A DNA stretch of 64,000 nucleotides from the NCBI GenBank assembly GCA_020630975.1, contig JAHDID010000001.1:311000-374999 (forward strand), given 5' to 3'. The notes below the pieces were generated by a model that saw nothing but the letters and a program-made list of their open reading frames with translations, was not told the origin of the DNA and did no database searches. Positions within the stretch are counted from its first letter, which is position 1, and the number at the start of each line of letters is the position of its first letter. Positions 16,052 through 24,874 of this stretch are shown here, in pieces. The position numbers and the translations under genes are program-made. The DNA comes from Verrucomicrobiota bacterium (GTDB lineage: Bacteria > Verrucomicrobiota > Verrucomicrobiia > Verrucomicrobiales > DEV007).

Positions 16052-17071
16052 TCAGATGAAGTTCACCTCTGGCTCGATACGGATCTGAAACTGCTCCAGC
16101 ACACTTGCCTGAATATCGCTGGATAGCTGCATGATCTCGGCACCGCTCGCCCCGCCATGGTTCACCAGTACGAGAGCCTGGCGCTCGTGGCAGCCGGTGT
16201 TGCCGACACGCTTACCTTTCCAGCCGCATTCCTCGATCAGCCAAGCGGCAGGCAGCTTTACCAATCCCTCACCCGCTGGGTAGCTAGGCACCTCTGGATG
16301 TGTGGCTTGGATCGTTTGGAAAAGGGTCTCAGGGATCACCGGGTTTTTGAAAAACGAGCCCGAATTCCCGAGAACGGCCGGATCAGGCAGGCGACTCTGG
16401 CGGATATGGATGACGGCCTTCGACACATCGGCGATGGTCGGCTGGCTGATCTGCCACTCTTCTAAAGTCTGCTCGATCGCCCCATAGCTGGTATTGATCC
16501 GGTGCCCTGCTGTGGTCAGCTGCAGGGTGATGCTGGTCACCCAGTATTTACCCTTGCCCTCGCGCTTGAAGAAAGACTCGCGATAGCCGAACTGGCAGGC
16601 CGCTTTATCAAAGGTCTCCACCTCTAGCGTCTCCAGACTCAGCGCCTCGAGACGGATAAAGACATCCTTCAGCTCCACTCCGTAGGCACCGATATTCTGC
16701 AGCGGCGCAGCTCCCACGCAGCCGGGGATGAGCGACATGTTTTCGATCCCGCCCCAGCCCTGCTCGACACAGTGCAGTACCAGCTCGTGCCAGTTCTCTC
16801 CAGACTGGATGGTCACCGCCACCTCATCGCCTGCCAAAGGCTCCGCATCGATGCCGCGCAGGGCATTGATGACCACTAGGCCCTCATAATCACCGCTCAG
16901 CAGCACATTCGACCCACCGCCCAGCATCAGACAATCGAGCCCCCGCTCATCGGCGAACCGACGTGCCGCACGCAGATCATCCAGATTCTGCGCCTCCGTG
17001 AAAAATGCAGCCTTCGCCTCGATGCCGAAGGTATTGTAAGTCTGTAAGCTATGCTGCTCTAGGATTTCCAT
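16052..17071 (-). CDS. murB: UDP-N-acetylenolpyruvoylglucosamine reductase
   Basis: 339 residues, the length of the E. coli-type (type I) MurB. It reduces UDP-GlcNAc-enolpyruvate to UDP-MurNAc with FAD and NADPH in peptidoglycan synthesis. Visible motifs are SLQTYNTFGIEA at the N-terminus, LMLGGGSNVLLSGDYEGLV (FAD binding), NMSLIPGCVGAAPLQNIGAYG, FGYRESFFK (type I loop with Tyr), the catalytic GNSGSFFKNPV, and EPEVNFI at the C-terminus. It is not in a dcw cluster; the neighbours are an RbsC-like permease and an HNH gene. Confidence 0.95.
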   Translation of the reverse strand: MEILEQHSLQTYNTFGIEAKAAFFTEAQNLDDLRAARRFADERGLDCLMLGGGSNVLLSGDYEGLVVINALRGIDAEPLAGDEVAVTIQSGENWHELVLHCVEQGWGGIENMSLIPGCVGAAPLQNIGAYGVELKDVFIRLEALSLETLEVETFDKAACQFGYRESFFKREGKGKYWVTSITLQLTTAGHRINTSYGAIEQTLEEWQISQPTIADVSKAVIHIRQSRLPDPAVLGNSGSFFKNPVIPETLFQTIQATHPEVPSYPAGEGLVKLPAAWLIEECGWKGKRVGNTGCHERQALVLVNHGGASGAEIMQLSSDIQASVLEQFQIRIEPEVNFI

Positions 17072-17152
17072 AAAACTCGCGGCGACATCATCGACGGTAA
17101 AGCGGTAAAATCTAGCAGCTTAGAGGGGAGAATTTCAGTAACGTATATTTTG

Positions 17153-17572
17153 CTAACTTGGCGGGTGCCCCCCAAAACGAACCCAAAGCTTTCTGGCTTC
17201 CACCAAGAGTGTGTCATTCATCTCTAGGGCTTTGACCGTAGCCCTGCCGACTTCGGTCAATCCAACGACTACCGTCCCAGAATCATCCCACTCGAAATGA
17301 TCTTTCCATTGCTGAAGCCTTGGGTTAAAAAACTCAACTAGAACACCCGACTCTGGATCGAGTACCATCTCACGATCTGACTTTCTCAAATTACACGAGG
17401 AACAAGCTAACCAAAGATTCTCTCGAACAGTCAGCCCTCCCTTTGCTGTGGGAATTAAGTGCTCGACTTGTAGACGAAATCCAGAATTTTGCTGATTTGT
17501 TTGGCAATACCCACACAGCCCTCCCGCATCCTCATCAAGTTGATTTCGCAGATCCTTTGAAATATAAGCCAT
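17153..17572 (-). CDS. HNH endonuclease-family protein
   Basis: 139 residues. Zinc and catalytic features are GLCGYCQTN (first C-x2-C), LQVEHLIPTAKGG (catalytic His), ENLWLACSSCNLRKSD (second C-x2-C with N). The C-terminal half (FFNPRLQQWKDHFEWDDSG, VVGLTEVGRATVKALEMND) is a recurring extension in small stand-alone HNH proteins. It lies 33 bp downstream of the RHH-like gene at 17606. The pair resembles a mobile two-gene unit often seen in cyanobacteria and other phyla. No phage genes are near. Confidence 0.85.
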   Translation of the reverse strand: MAYISKDLRNQLDEDAGGLCGYCQTNQQNSGFRLQVEHLIPTAKGGLTVRENLWLACSSCNLRKSDREMVLDPESGVLVEFFNPRLQQWKDHFEWDDSGTVVVGLTEVGRATVKALEMNDTLLVEARKLWVRFGGHPPS

Positions 17573-17605
17573 TCAATAACTCCTGATACTTGGCCAAGGA
17601 TGGTA

Positions 17606-17995
17606 TCAGTCCATGGGAACCGCCACACCTCTCTCCTGCAAAATCAGTCGAGCCCAGCTCTTCTTCAAAGTCATTTCATTACCCAGCTGAATGAATTCCT
17701 GAATCCTATTCTCGTCCTTTACCAGCTCGCTGCCGTCGCTCAGACTTTGGACTTCTTCATGAACATCATCGGGGAGATAACTTGAAACGAGCTCCTTTAA
17801 AGTCTCAGTATCCGTATCCCTCAGCCGCCTGAGTTCCGACTTCAAATTTTTCGGTAAATCAGGTGATATCTCTGGAAGCGATCGATCCAAAGCTCTGGAG
17901 ACATACTCTTCTGGCGAGCAGCGCGTCGCTTCCGTCCACTTTTCCAAACGCTCGAAAAGAGGATCAGCTAGTTCTATGGTTATCGACCGACTCAT
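17606..17995 (-). CDS. Ribbon-helix-helix-like protein paired with HNH gene
   Basis: 129 residues. The N-terminus (SITIELADPLFERLEKWTEA, then CSPEEYVSRALDRSL) has the strand-helix-helix pattern of RHH regulators. The remainder is helical and acidic, including LRRLRDTDTETLKELVSSYL and ENRIQEFIQLGNEMTLKKSW with a final LILQERGVAVP. This resembles proteins that precede small HNH genes in other genomes. The role is unknown: it may autoregulate the pair or act as a partner of the HNH protein. Codon use looks less GC-rich than neighbouring genes, as it does for the HNH gene, suggesting acquisition. Confidence 0.65.
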   Translation of the reverse strand: MSRSITIELADPLFERLEKWTEATRCSPEEYVSRALDRSLPEISPDLPKNLKSELRRLRDTDTETLKELVSSYLPDDVHEEVQSLSDGSELVKDENRIQEFIQLGNEMTLKKSWARLILQERGVAVPMD

Positions 17996-18084
17996 TTAAT
18001 CTATAATAGTAGCCTAGCCAGTAGAACAGGTCAATCGCACCACCGAGAGCTTCAACATCTACCAAAACTCGCACCCAAACTCCC

Positions 18085-20190
18085 CTAAGCCACCAGCCCA
18101 CTCCGCTCCAGCAGCGAGCTCAACTCTGGATCACGGCCCATAAAATCCCTAAACAACTCCCCCGCATCTCGCGAATCACCCTGGCTGAGTACCTTGGCGC
18201 GGAAGTCACGACCGATCTCGGCACTGAGCACACCATGCTCGGCAAAGCGGGTAAAGGCATCGGCATCGAGCACCTCCGCCCACTTGTAGCTGTAGTAGCC
18301 TGCCGCATAGCCACCAGCGAAGATGTGAGTGAACCGGCGCGCCATCGTAGGTGGCTTGATCGCCATAGGCATCAGATAGCCATCGAGGATGCCAGACACT
18401 ACGGCATCGAGATCGGAGAGATCGCCGCTGTGGTGATTGATATGCAGCTCGAGATCCATCTTGCCAAAGGCGAGCTGACGCATCATCGCCATGGCAGACT
18501 GGAAGTTTTTCGCCGCGATCATCTTCTCGAATAGCTCCTCCGGTATCACCTCGCCGGTCTCATAGTGGCGAGCAAAGAAATCGAGACTCACCCGCGACCA
18601 ACAGAAATTCTCCATGATCTGCGATGGCAGCTCGACGAAATCCCAGACGACAGCCACGCCATTCAGAGACTCGATCGGTACATCGCCGAGCAAGTGGTGC
18701 AGCAGATGGCCAAACTCATGAAAAATCGTCTCCACCTCATTGTGCGAGAGCAGCGCGGGCTTGTCTCCGGTCGAGGGGGTCAGATTGCCCGTGATCAGTC
18801 CGAGGTGTGGCTCGCGAGCCTTGCCATCGACAGGCGGCATGCCGGTCTCGAAATGCCCCATCCAGGCTCCGCCACGCTTCTCCTCCCGCGGGTGCCAGTC
18901 GGCGTAGAAAGACCCCAGGTGCTCGCCACTATCGGCATCGTTCAGCTGGTAGTATTTCACCTCAGGGTGCCAGACCTCGTAGCCTTCACCCTCTGGAGTG
19001 CTGCCGGGCTCAGCGTAGACGGCAGGCTTTTCCTCGATCTTCAGGCCAAAGATATCCTCAGTCAGGCGAAACATGCCCTCCAGTACCCGATCGATCGGGA
19101 AATAGGGTCGCAGCTCCTCCTCATCGAAGTCGTAGCACGCCACCCGTAGCTTCTCCGCCCAGTAGCCGACATCCCAGGGCTGGAAAGTGCCATCCCAGTC
19201 TGGGTCCTCGCCTTTGCGGTACTCATGCAGTTGCTCGATCTCCTTGTCGAAAAAGGGCTTGGTCTTGTCCGCCAGATCCTCGACAAACGACAGGGCGGTC
19301 TGCCCAGTCTCAGCCATACGGCGCTGCAGCACCTGATCGGCGTAGTTTTGCTTTCCTAGCAGGCTAGCCTTCTCCTGACGCAGCTTGAGGATCTCGGGGA
19401 TCAGCTCGGAATTATCGTAATCGCCACTGTAGCCGATGGTCGAGCTAGCCTCCCATACCTCACGGCGTAGCGATTCATCATCAGCATAAGTGAGCACAGG
19501 CATCATCGATGGATACTGCAGTGTCAGCCGGTACACAGGCTGCTCTTCGGAGCCGAGGTCTTTCTCCTGCGCCTGAGCGACAAAGACGGCCTTCGATGTC
19601 TCTGGGATACCACCGAGGCGAGAATCATCCTCCAGCACCAGATCCCAGGCATTGGTCGAGTCGAGCACATTCTCGCCGAACTTTTGAGTCTTTTGCGCCA
19701 GCTCGGACTGCACCTCCTCGAGACGCTTTTTGGTATCAGCCGGCAGATCGGCACCACTGTCGACAAAGCCCTCTACGATACGGTCTACCTGACGCCGCTG
19801 CACTCCAGTCAGAGCCTGGCCCTCTGCAGACTCGACAAATGTCTTGATACGCTGCCAGAGACCTTCGTTGAATCTGACTCGTGAAGAAAACTGCACCACC
19901 TGCGGCAGCATCTCGTTCTTTGCCTCACGCAGAGCGTCGCTATTTCGCACCGAGTCTAGGTGGCTCACTTTGCCCCAGGCTTTCTCCAGCGCCTCTCCGC
20001 CGTCTTCAAAAGCAGCAATCGTATTCTCATAGGTCAGCTCCTCTGCCGTCCAGCCATCGGCCAGGGCATCGATGTCGGCCTGTGCCTGCTCGAGCGCAGC
20101 AGTGATGTCGGCGACGATGGCATCGTCGGTGAGCTGAGACCAGCGGATGTGAAAGTCGTCGTCGAGGAATGGAGCGCTTGCAGTAGCCAT
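18085..20190 (-). CDS. prlC: Oligopeptidase A, M3 metallopeptidase
   Basis: 701 residues, the usual length for PrlC/oligopeptidase A, a cytoplasmic zinc enzyme that degrades short peptides including cleaved signal peptides. The zinc motif is [13 protein letters not shown], with HEFGH at residues 491-495. Other family blocks are [20 protein letters not shown] and [20 protein letters not shown] followed by DAFTRF. No signal peptide is present. It is divergent from the NfeD-type gene with about 107 bp between the starts. Confidence 0.94.
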   Translation of the reverse strand: MATASAPFLDDDFHIRWSQLTDDAIVADITAALEQAQADIDALADGWTAEELTYENTIAAFEDGGEALEKAWGKVSHLDSVRNSDALREAKNEMLPQVVQFSSRVRFNEGLWQRIKTFVESAEGQALTGVQRRQVDRIVEGFVDSGADLPADTKKRLEEVQSELAQKTQKFGENVLDSTNAWDLVLEDDSRLGGIPETSKAVFVAQAQEKDLGSEEQPVYRLTLQYPSMMPVLTYADDESLRREVWEASSTIGYSGDYDNSELIPEILKLRQEKASLLGKQNYADQVLQRRMAETGQTALSFVEDLADKTKPFFDKEIEQLHEYRKGEDPDWDGTFQPWDVGYWAEKLRVACYDFDEEELRPYFPIDRVLEGMFRLTEDIFGLKIEEKPAVYAEPGSTPEGEGYEVWHPEVKYYQLNDADSGEHLGSFYADWHPREEKRGGAWMGHFETGMPPVDGKAREPHLGLITGNLTPSTGDKPALLSHNEVETIFHEFGHLLHHLLGDVPIESLNGVAVVWDFVELPSQIMENFCWSRVSLDFFARHYETGEVIPEELFEKMIAAKNFQSAMAMMRQLAFGKMDLELHINHHSGDLSDLDAVVSGILDGYLMPMAIKPPTMARRFTHIFAGGYAAGYYSYKWAEVLDADAFTRFAEHGVLSAEIGRDFRAKVLSQGDSRDAGELFRDFMGRDPELSSLLERSGLVA

Positions 20191-20297
20191 AAGGCTGCAA
20201 AGATGCCAGACCTACTTAATTTATGCAAGATACTAGGAGAAGTTAACGACTCTGAAATTTCGTTGTAGGAAAAGGCGTTTTCGTCGTACCCTTGAGC

Positions 20298-22580
20298 ATG
20301 CGCATTGCCCGCCGATATCGCCACCTCTGGACCAGCCTCATCTGCTGCTCACTCCTCACCACTTTCGGCCTGTATGGCCAGGATGAGCCCCAGCCCAAAG
20401 ATGAGCCCTCGACCGCCGCCCAGCCTGAGCCTCTGGCTGAGAAAGTCGTCATCATCGCCCTTGAGGACAGCACTTGGGAGGATAGCCGTGGCATCCGTGA
20501 CTGGGAGCAGCTACTCGAGGCCGTCGATACCCAGGGCGCCACAGCTGTCGTCTTCGATCTCGACATCAAAAACGATCTCACCTGGCAGACTCAGGAGCGC
20601 ATACTGGAGAGCCTGTCCAAACTGACCGTACCCACCACCGCCTACGTGAATAGCACGGCCACAGGCTCTGGTGCCCTGATGGCCATCGGTAGCGACCAGA
20701 TCTACATGAGCGAGGCCGGCATCATCGGTGGTGCTGGCGTGGCCGTGGAGGATAGCAAAAACAAGGATGTGCAAGAACGCCAACTCGCCCGCCAGCTATC
20801 GCTACTCAAAGCCCGCGCACGTAGCCTGGCAAAGGTGAAAGGCCATCGGCAGGATGTCGTGGAAAACTTTATCGATAGCAAAGCAGAACTGAAAATCGGC
20901 GAAGAGACGATCTCCCCAGAGGGTGAGGTGCTCACCCTGACGGCAGATGAAGCCATCGCTAAGTATGAGGGCAAACCTCTGCTCGCCAAAGCCATCGCTA
21001 AATCCATCGAAGCCGTAGTGAAACAAGAGAAGCTAAAAGGCGAGCTGTATCAGACCTCTCCTAGCAAATACGCTAGCGAGCAAAGTAAAGCCAGGCTGAA
21101 GACAGCTAAACCTACCCCCCCTACCGACAAAGCGAGCTCAGAGGCATCTGCTACAGACAGCCCAGAGGAAGGTCAACCCAATGTCTTTTCCAAGCGCACT
21201 GGCGACAGCTACGAGGGCAAAATCGTAATCATCGAAGTCGGTATGGATGCCCTATCTACCGGCAAAGCTCGATTCGAGTTTATGGATCGCACAGTAAAGA
21301 AAGCCGAGCTCGATAAAGCCTCGGCAGTGATATTCGATATCGATACTCCGGGCGGCTACTCCTGGTACACCAATGGCCTGATCCTCAATAGTCTGCAAAA
21401 CGTCACCATCCCGACCTATTCATTCGTCAATACCCGCGCCTTTTCCGCAGGGTCGATCATCGCCATCGGTACCGACGAGATCTACATGCGCCCCGCGGCT
21501 ACCATCGGCTCCGCCCTCACAGTCACCGGCAATGGCGACGATATCAAAGGCGCCATGGAGAGCAAAGTCACTCAGGCACAGATCGCCATCGTGCGCAATA
21601 TGGCCGAACTCAAAGGTCACAATCCCGACATAGCAGAAGCCTTTGTGACCATGGATAAAGAAGTCGTCATCGATGGCACAGTCATCCACGAGGCAGGCGA
21701 AGTGCTCAATCTGAATACCTCTGAGGCCACCGAAATGTTTAATGGCGAACCCGTGCTCGCCAAAGGCGTGGTCAACAGTATCGAAGAGATCGTCAAACAA
21801 GAAGGTATCAAAGGCGAGATCTACGAGGCACAGAGCCTAGGGATGGAAAAATTTGCCCACTGGGTGCAGCGCTACTCCTTTATCCTGATCATAATCGGTA
21901 TCGCCGGTGTCTACCTAGAGATGAAGACACCGGGCTTCGCACTCCCAGGGCTCATCGGACTGGGAGCCTTTGCTCTATTTTTCTTTGGTAACAACATGGC
22001 CGGCAAGCTGGCAGGCTACGAGTTAGCCGTGATCTTTGTGCTCGGGCTGATCCTGATACTAGTGGAGATCTTCCTCTTTCCCGGCACCATGGTCGCCGCA
22101 CTCGTCGGAGGTGCCCTCATCCTCGTCTCGCTCTCGCTAGCTGTCGTCGATCGTGTCGACCTGGAGTGGAAGTGGGGCGACATGCCAGATGCACCTACCT
22201 ACCTCGACCTGATGAAAGGTGGTATCATGAATGTCTGCCTAGGTATCATCGGCGGCGGCATACTGATCGGTCTACTGATGCGATTTTTGCCCCAGTCACG
22301 ATTCGCCAGCCCATTGATTCTGAGCGAATCAGTCGCTGGCGGTGCCTCTATCGATGGACAAGTATCATCATCAGGATCTGACGATACCGAGGCTAAGCCC
22401 GTCGACTACACCGACTGGACAGGTGAGGCGACGACTGATCTGCGCCCTGCTGGCAAAGGTCGCTTCAAAGGCAAACTCCTCGACATCACAGCCGATGGCG
22501 AATATCTCGAAAAAGGCACCGAACTAGTCATCACCAAACACGAAGGCAGCCGCATCGTGGTGCGCGAGAAAAAAGCGTGA
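20298..22580 (+). CDS. NfeD-family membrane serine protease with duplicated ClpP-like domain
   Basis: 760 residues; ATG at 20298 chosen over TTG at 20292. After a signal peptide, a first ClpP/SppA-like domain spans about residues 45-240 and a second about 310-520. Membrane helices then span ~525-680 and an NfeD OB-fold ends the chain (about 705-758). The second copy has TRAFSAGSIIAIGTDEIYM, matching the catalytic A-x-S-A-G of the 1510-N family. The first has STATGSGALMAIGSDQIYM, in which the nucleophile position appears to be Gly and the Ser is shifted by one. The first copy may thus be inactive or structural. NfeD proteases work on membrane proteins with stomatin partners; no stomatin gene follows. 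An Rrf2 gene starts 25 bp downstream. Confidence 0.87.
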   Translation: MRIARRYRHLWTSLICCSLLTTFGLYGQDEPQPKDEPSTAAQPEPLAEKVVIIALEDSTWEDSRGIRDWEQLLEAVDTQGATAVVFDLDIKNDLTWQTQERILESLSKLTVPTTAYVNSTATGSGALMAIGSDQIYMSEAGIIGGAGVAVEDSKNKDVQERQLARQLSLLKARARSLAKVKGHRQDVVENFIDSKAELKIGEETISPEGEVLTLTADEAIAKYEGKPLLAKAIAKSIEAVVKQEKLKGELYQTSPSKYASEQSKARLKTAKPTPPTDKASSEASATDSPEEGQPNVFSKRTGDSYEGKIVIIEVGMDALSTGKARFEFMDRTVKKAELDKASAVIFDIDTPGGYSWYTNGLILNSLQNVTIPTYSFVNTRAFSAGSIIAIGTDEIYMRPAATIGSALTVTGNGDDIKGAMESKVTQAQIAIVRNMAELKGHNPDIAEAFVTMDKEVVIDGTVIHEAGEVLNLNTSEATEMFNGEPVLAKGVVNSIEEIVKQEGIKGEIYEAQSLGMEKFAHWVQRYSFILIIIGIAGVYLEMKTPGFALPGLIGLGAFALFFFGNNMAGKLAGYELAVIFVLGLILILVEIFLFPGTMVAALVGGALILVSLSLAVVDRVDLEWKWGDMPDAPTYLDLMKGGIMNVCLGIIGGGILIGLLMRFLPQSRFASPLILSESVAGGASIDGQVSSSGSDDTEAKPVDYTDWTGEATTDLRPAGKGRFKGKLLDITADGEYLEKGTELVITKHEGSRIVVREKKA

Positions 22581-22605
22581 CCGATCGGTATAGATACCCG
22601 CACAG

Positions 22606-23031
22606 ATGCACCTCTCACGAAAGGCAGAGTACGCCCTCAGAGCCATCGCCATACTCGGAGCCCAGGGCACCGATAAATCGATGCAAGCGCAGGAGCTATC
22701 TCAGGTCGGCGATATCCCGCAGAAATTCCTAGAGCAGATCCTCGTCATCCTTCGGCGTGGCGGCCTAGTAGTGAGCAAACGCGGAGTCGGCGGCGGCTAC
22801 CGCATCGCCAAAGCAGCACGCCTCATATCAGTAGCCGAAGTCGTCACCGCCATCAATGGCGAAGGCGAAGGCCTAGCCGCCAGTGCGGACGCCACCTTTG
22901 CCGGAGCCAGCGGTATCGAGCATTGCTTTGAGACAGCGACCACAGCCTACCAAAAGGTCCTAGAAGAAACCACTATCGAAGACCTGATCGATCACGACTC
23001 AGGCGACTCCATGGTAGGATTTGGCATCTAG
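22606..23031 (+). CDS. Rrf2-family transcriptional regulator lacking the Fe-S cysteines
   Basis: 141 residues. The N-terminal winged helix is clear: MHLSRKAEYALRAIAILGAQ, IPQKFLEQILVILRRGGLVV and SKRGVGGGYRIAKAARLISV. In IscR/NsrR-type members three Cys of the linker bind an Fe-S cluster; here only one Cys is present (GIEHCFETATTAY). A cluster sensor of the classical kind is therefore unlikely; it may respond to another signal, as CymR does. It sits 25 bp after the NfeD gene on the same strand and may be cotranscribed. The adjacent 3' region holds the MITE-like element. Confidence 0.85.
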   Translation: MHLSRKAEYALRAIAILGAQGTDKSMQAQELSQVGDIPQKFLEQILVILRRGGLVVSKRGVGGGYRIAKAARLISVAEVVTAINGEGEGLAASADATFAGASGIEHCFETATTAYQKVLEETTIEDLIDHDSGDSMVGFGI

Positions 23032-23051
23032 CCTTGGACTTATTCGAGCGA

Positions 23052-23344
23052 GTGGCGGCGAGCGTCTAGCGAGTGGACTTTCATCAGGCCGCGAGCGCTG
23101 GCTCAGCCTGAGCTGAATAAAGAATGCCGAGTTAGATTTTTGAATTTTGATTTTGCTCGCCGTTGATGCCGAAGGCCGCATCCGGCATTAATCATGCGCG
23201 GAGCGACAACAGCAGAAAAATTCAAAAATCAAACCTCACTAATCAGGAACCATAAATCAACGCCTCCCCCCGCTTGAGGCTCTACCCCAGTCTAGGTAGC
23301 GACAAATACCTCTGCGGGACCACTCGCTAGACGCTCGCCGCCAC
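23052..23344. mobile_element. MITE-like element with perfect 25-bp inverted ends
   Basis: The gap 23032-23423 (392 bp) has no gene. Its bases 23052-23076 and 23320-23344 are perfect 25-bp reverse complements (begin GTGGCGGCGAGCG). A nested pair at 23131-23148 and 23217-23234 matches at 17 of 18 positions (GATTTTTGAATTTT core). The centre has GC-rich self-complementary sequence. There is no ORF of a transposase, so this looks like a non-autonomous element or a large fold-back structure between convergent genes. A related single arm occurs at 44083-44107 with two mismatches. Confidence 0.6.
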
Positions 23345-23394
23345 ACTCTCTACTACCTAGATCAATGGTATTACTTTCCACGCCCTCGTCGGCG

Positions 23395-23432
23395 ATTGTA
23401 CCCTATTGAATCAAAACTGTACCCTATTGAAT
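23395..23432 (-). repeat. Tandem 17-mer element, locus 2 (two copies, 21-bp period)
   Basis: On the minus strand ATTCAATAGGGTACAGT (23432-23416), spacer TTTG, then ATTCAATAGGGTACAAT (23411-23395). The TAG inside the first copy is the stop codon of the sulfatase gene ending at 23424, so the element overlaps its last codons. Confidence 0.85.
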
Positions 23433-24872
23433 TTCGCGTTTGCCCTTCTTTTTATCTTTACCACCTTTGCCTTTTCCTCCGCCCTTCCCTTTACCGCCAG
23501 ACCCGCCTTTCTTCTTATCCCTATCGGTGATGGTAGGTTTACTCGGGTCATAGGATTCGTTTTTTATCGGTAGTTTCGCGCCGACATCAGCTAAGTACTG
23601 ATCCATCCTCAGCTTCATCGCTTCGACGATTTTGGGATTATCTGCCGATATATCATTTCGCTCAGCTATATCCTGACTCAGATCATATAGCAGATGCGAC
23701 TGATCTTCATAAAAACGAAACAACTTATACTTACCCAGCAGTAGAGCCGTATGTGGTGCGTCGCCCTGGTAATGCGGGAAATGGAATACCAACTCCTGCC
23801 GCGGCCGCTGGACAGCTGTATCACCACCACGCAAAAGATGCGTCATCGATCCGCCCTCGATGCCCTCGGGAGCTGCCACCTCGACTCCGGCCAACTCTCG
23901 AAAGGTGGGAAACCAGTCGTAACCCACCACCCGCTGGTGACACCACGAGCCCGCCGCCACTCCTGGACCTCGCACGATAAAGGGCACACGGATCCCGCCC
24001 TCCCAGACTCCGCCTTTACCACCACGCAGTAGGCGGGCTGCGCGCCCTCCATTACCGCCATTATCCGCCATATAGATCACATAGGTAGACTCGCCCAGTC
24101 CTAGGCGATCCAGCTGCTGAACCAGCTCGCCGACTCCTCTATCGAGATCGGCGGTGATTGCCGCTACCGAGGGATTGCTCACCCCGGCTGCAGTATATTT
24201 ATCGAGCTCCGCTTTAGTCGCATTGCCCGGGTAGTGCAAAGCATGATAGGACATCTGAATAAAGAATGGCTTACCCGCAGCCTGGCTTTTCTCCATAAAA
24301 GCAGCCGCACGCTCACCCATGCCAAAGATATCGACAGGATTGGGATCGACGAATGGCTCGGCATCTCGATTTCCAGTCGCGCCATCGCTCTCATCGTAGC
24401 CATACTCGCTGGGATCATCGCGGCCCAGATGCCACTTGCCATAGTGTGCCGTCGCGTAGCCTGCGGTTTTTAGCTGATCAGCGATCGTCACCACATCAGT
24501 CGGTAGACGCTTATTGATAGTCGGCGACACGAGCGGGTGATTATCTGCCGCCGTCATCACTGGCGCTGCCTTGGTCCAGTTGAGCTGAGCTGGGCTCTTG
24601 CCGGTCTGCAGACTAGCGCGTGTCGGCGAGCAGACAGACGACGGTGAGTACCCAGCACTGAAGCGCATCCCCTGACTAGCGAGCTTGGCCAGGTGAGGGG
24701 TCTGAAATTCCGCGCTCTTCGACTCCGGATAGTCCGGATGCATCTGGCACGATAGCCCCATCCAGTGCTGGTCGTCGGATAGCAGGAGCAGAAAATTTGG
24801 CTTCTCAGCTGCCACTGCTCCAGACAGCAGCAGAGGCAGAATCATTAAAGTAGACAGTTGTTTCATCATCAA
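23424..24872 (-). CDS. Secreted arylsulfatase with Lys/Gly-rich tail
   Basis: 482 residues with a signal peptide (STLMILPLLLSGAVAA). Metal-ligand motif FLLLLSDDQHW, formylglycine signature SSVCSPTRASLQTGKSP (Cys81), GYATAHYGKWHLG, and metal ligands in YMADNGGNGG mark an arylsulfatase A-like S1 enzyme. The C-terminal ~30 residues are almost only Gly and Lys (KKKGGSGGKGKGGGKGKGG), as in its two neighbours, and end with REIQ encoded by the 17-mer repeat. It is cotranscribed with the YHYH gene (2 bp gap). It is likely exported and active on a sulfated polymer or aryl sulfate; the basic tail may bind an anionic partner. Confidence 0.9.
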   Translation of the reverse strand: MMMKQLSTLMILPLLLSGAVAAEKPNFLLLLSDDQHWMGLSCQMHPDYPESKSAEFQTPHLAKLASQGMRFSAGYSPSSVCSPTRASLQTGKSPAQLNWTKAAPVMTAADNHPLVSPTINKRLPTDVVTIADQLKTAGYATAHYGKWHLGRDDPSEYGYDESDGATGNRDAEPFVDPNPVDIFGMGERAAAFMEKSQAAGKPFFIQMSYHALHYPGNATKAELDKYTAAGVSNPSVAAITADLDRGVGELVQQLDRLGLGESTYVIYMADNGGNGGRAARLLRGGKGGVWEGGIRVPFIVRGPGVAAGSWCHQRVVGYDWFPTFRELAGVEVAAPEGIEGGSMTHLLRGGDTAVQRPRQELVFHFPHYQGDAPHTALLLGKYKLFRFYEDQSHLLYDLSQDIAERNDISADNPKIVEAMKLRMDQYLADVGAKLPIKNESYDPSKPTITDRDKKKGGSGGKGKGGGKGKGGKDKKKGKREIQ

Positions 24873-24874
24873 TT

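Noticed and set aside
18565..19367. Plus-strand open frames opposite prlC
   Set aside because: The prlC frame carries HEFGH and full-length family similarity; the others are antisense shadows.
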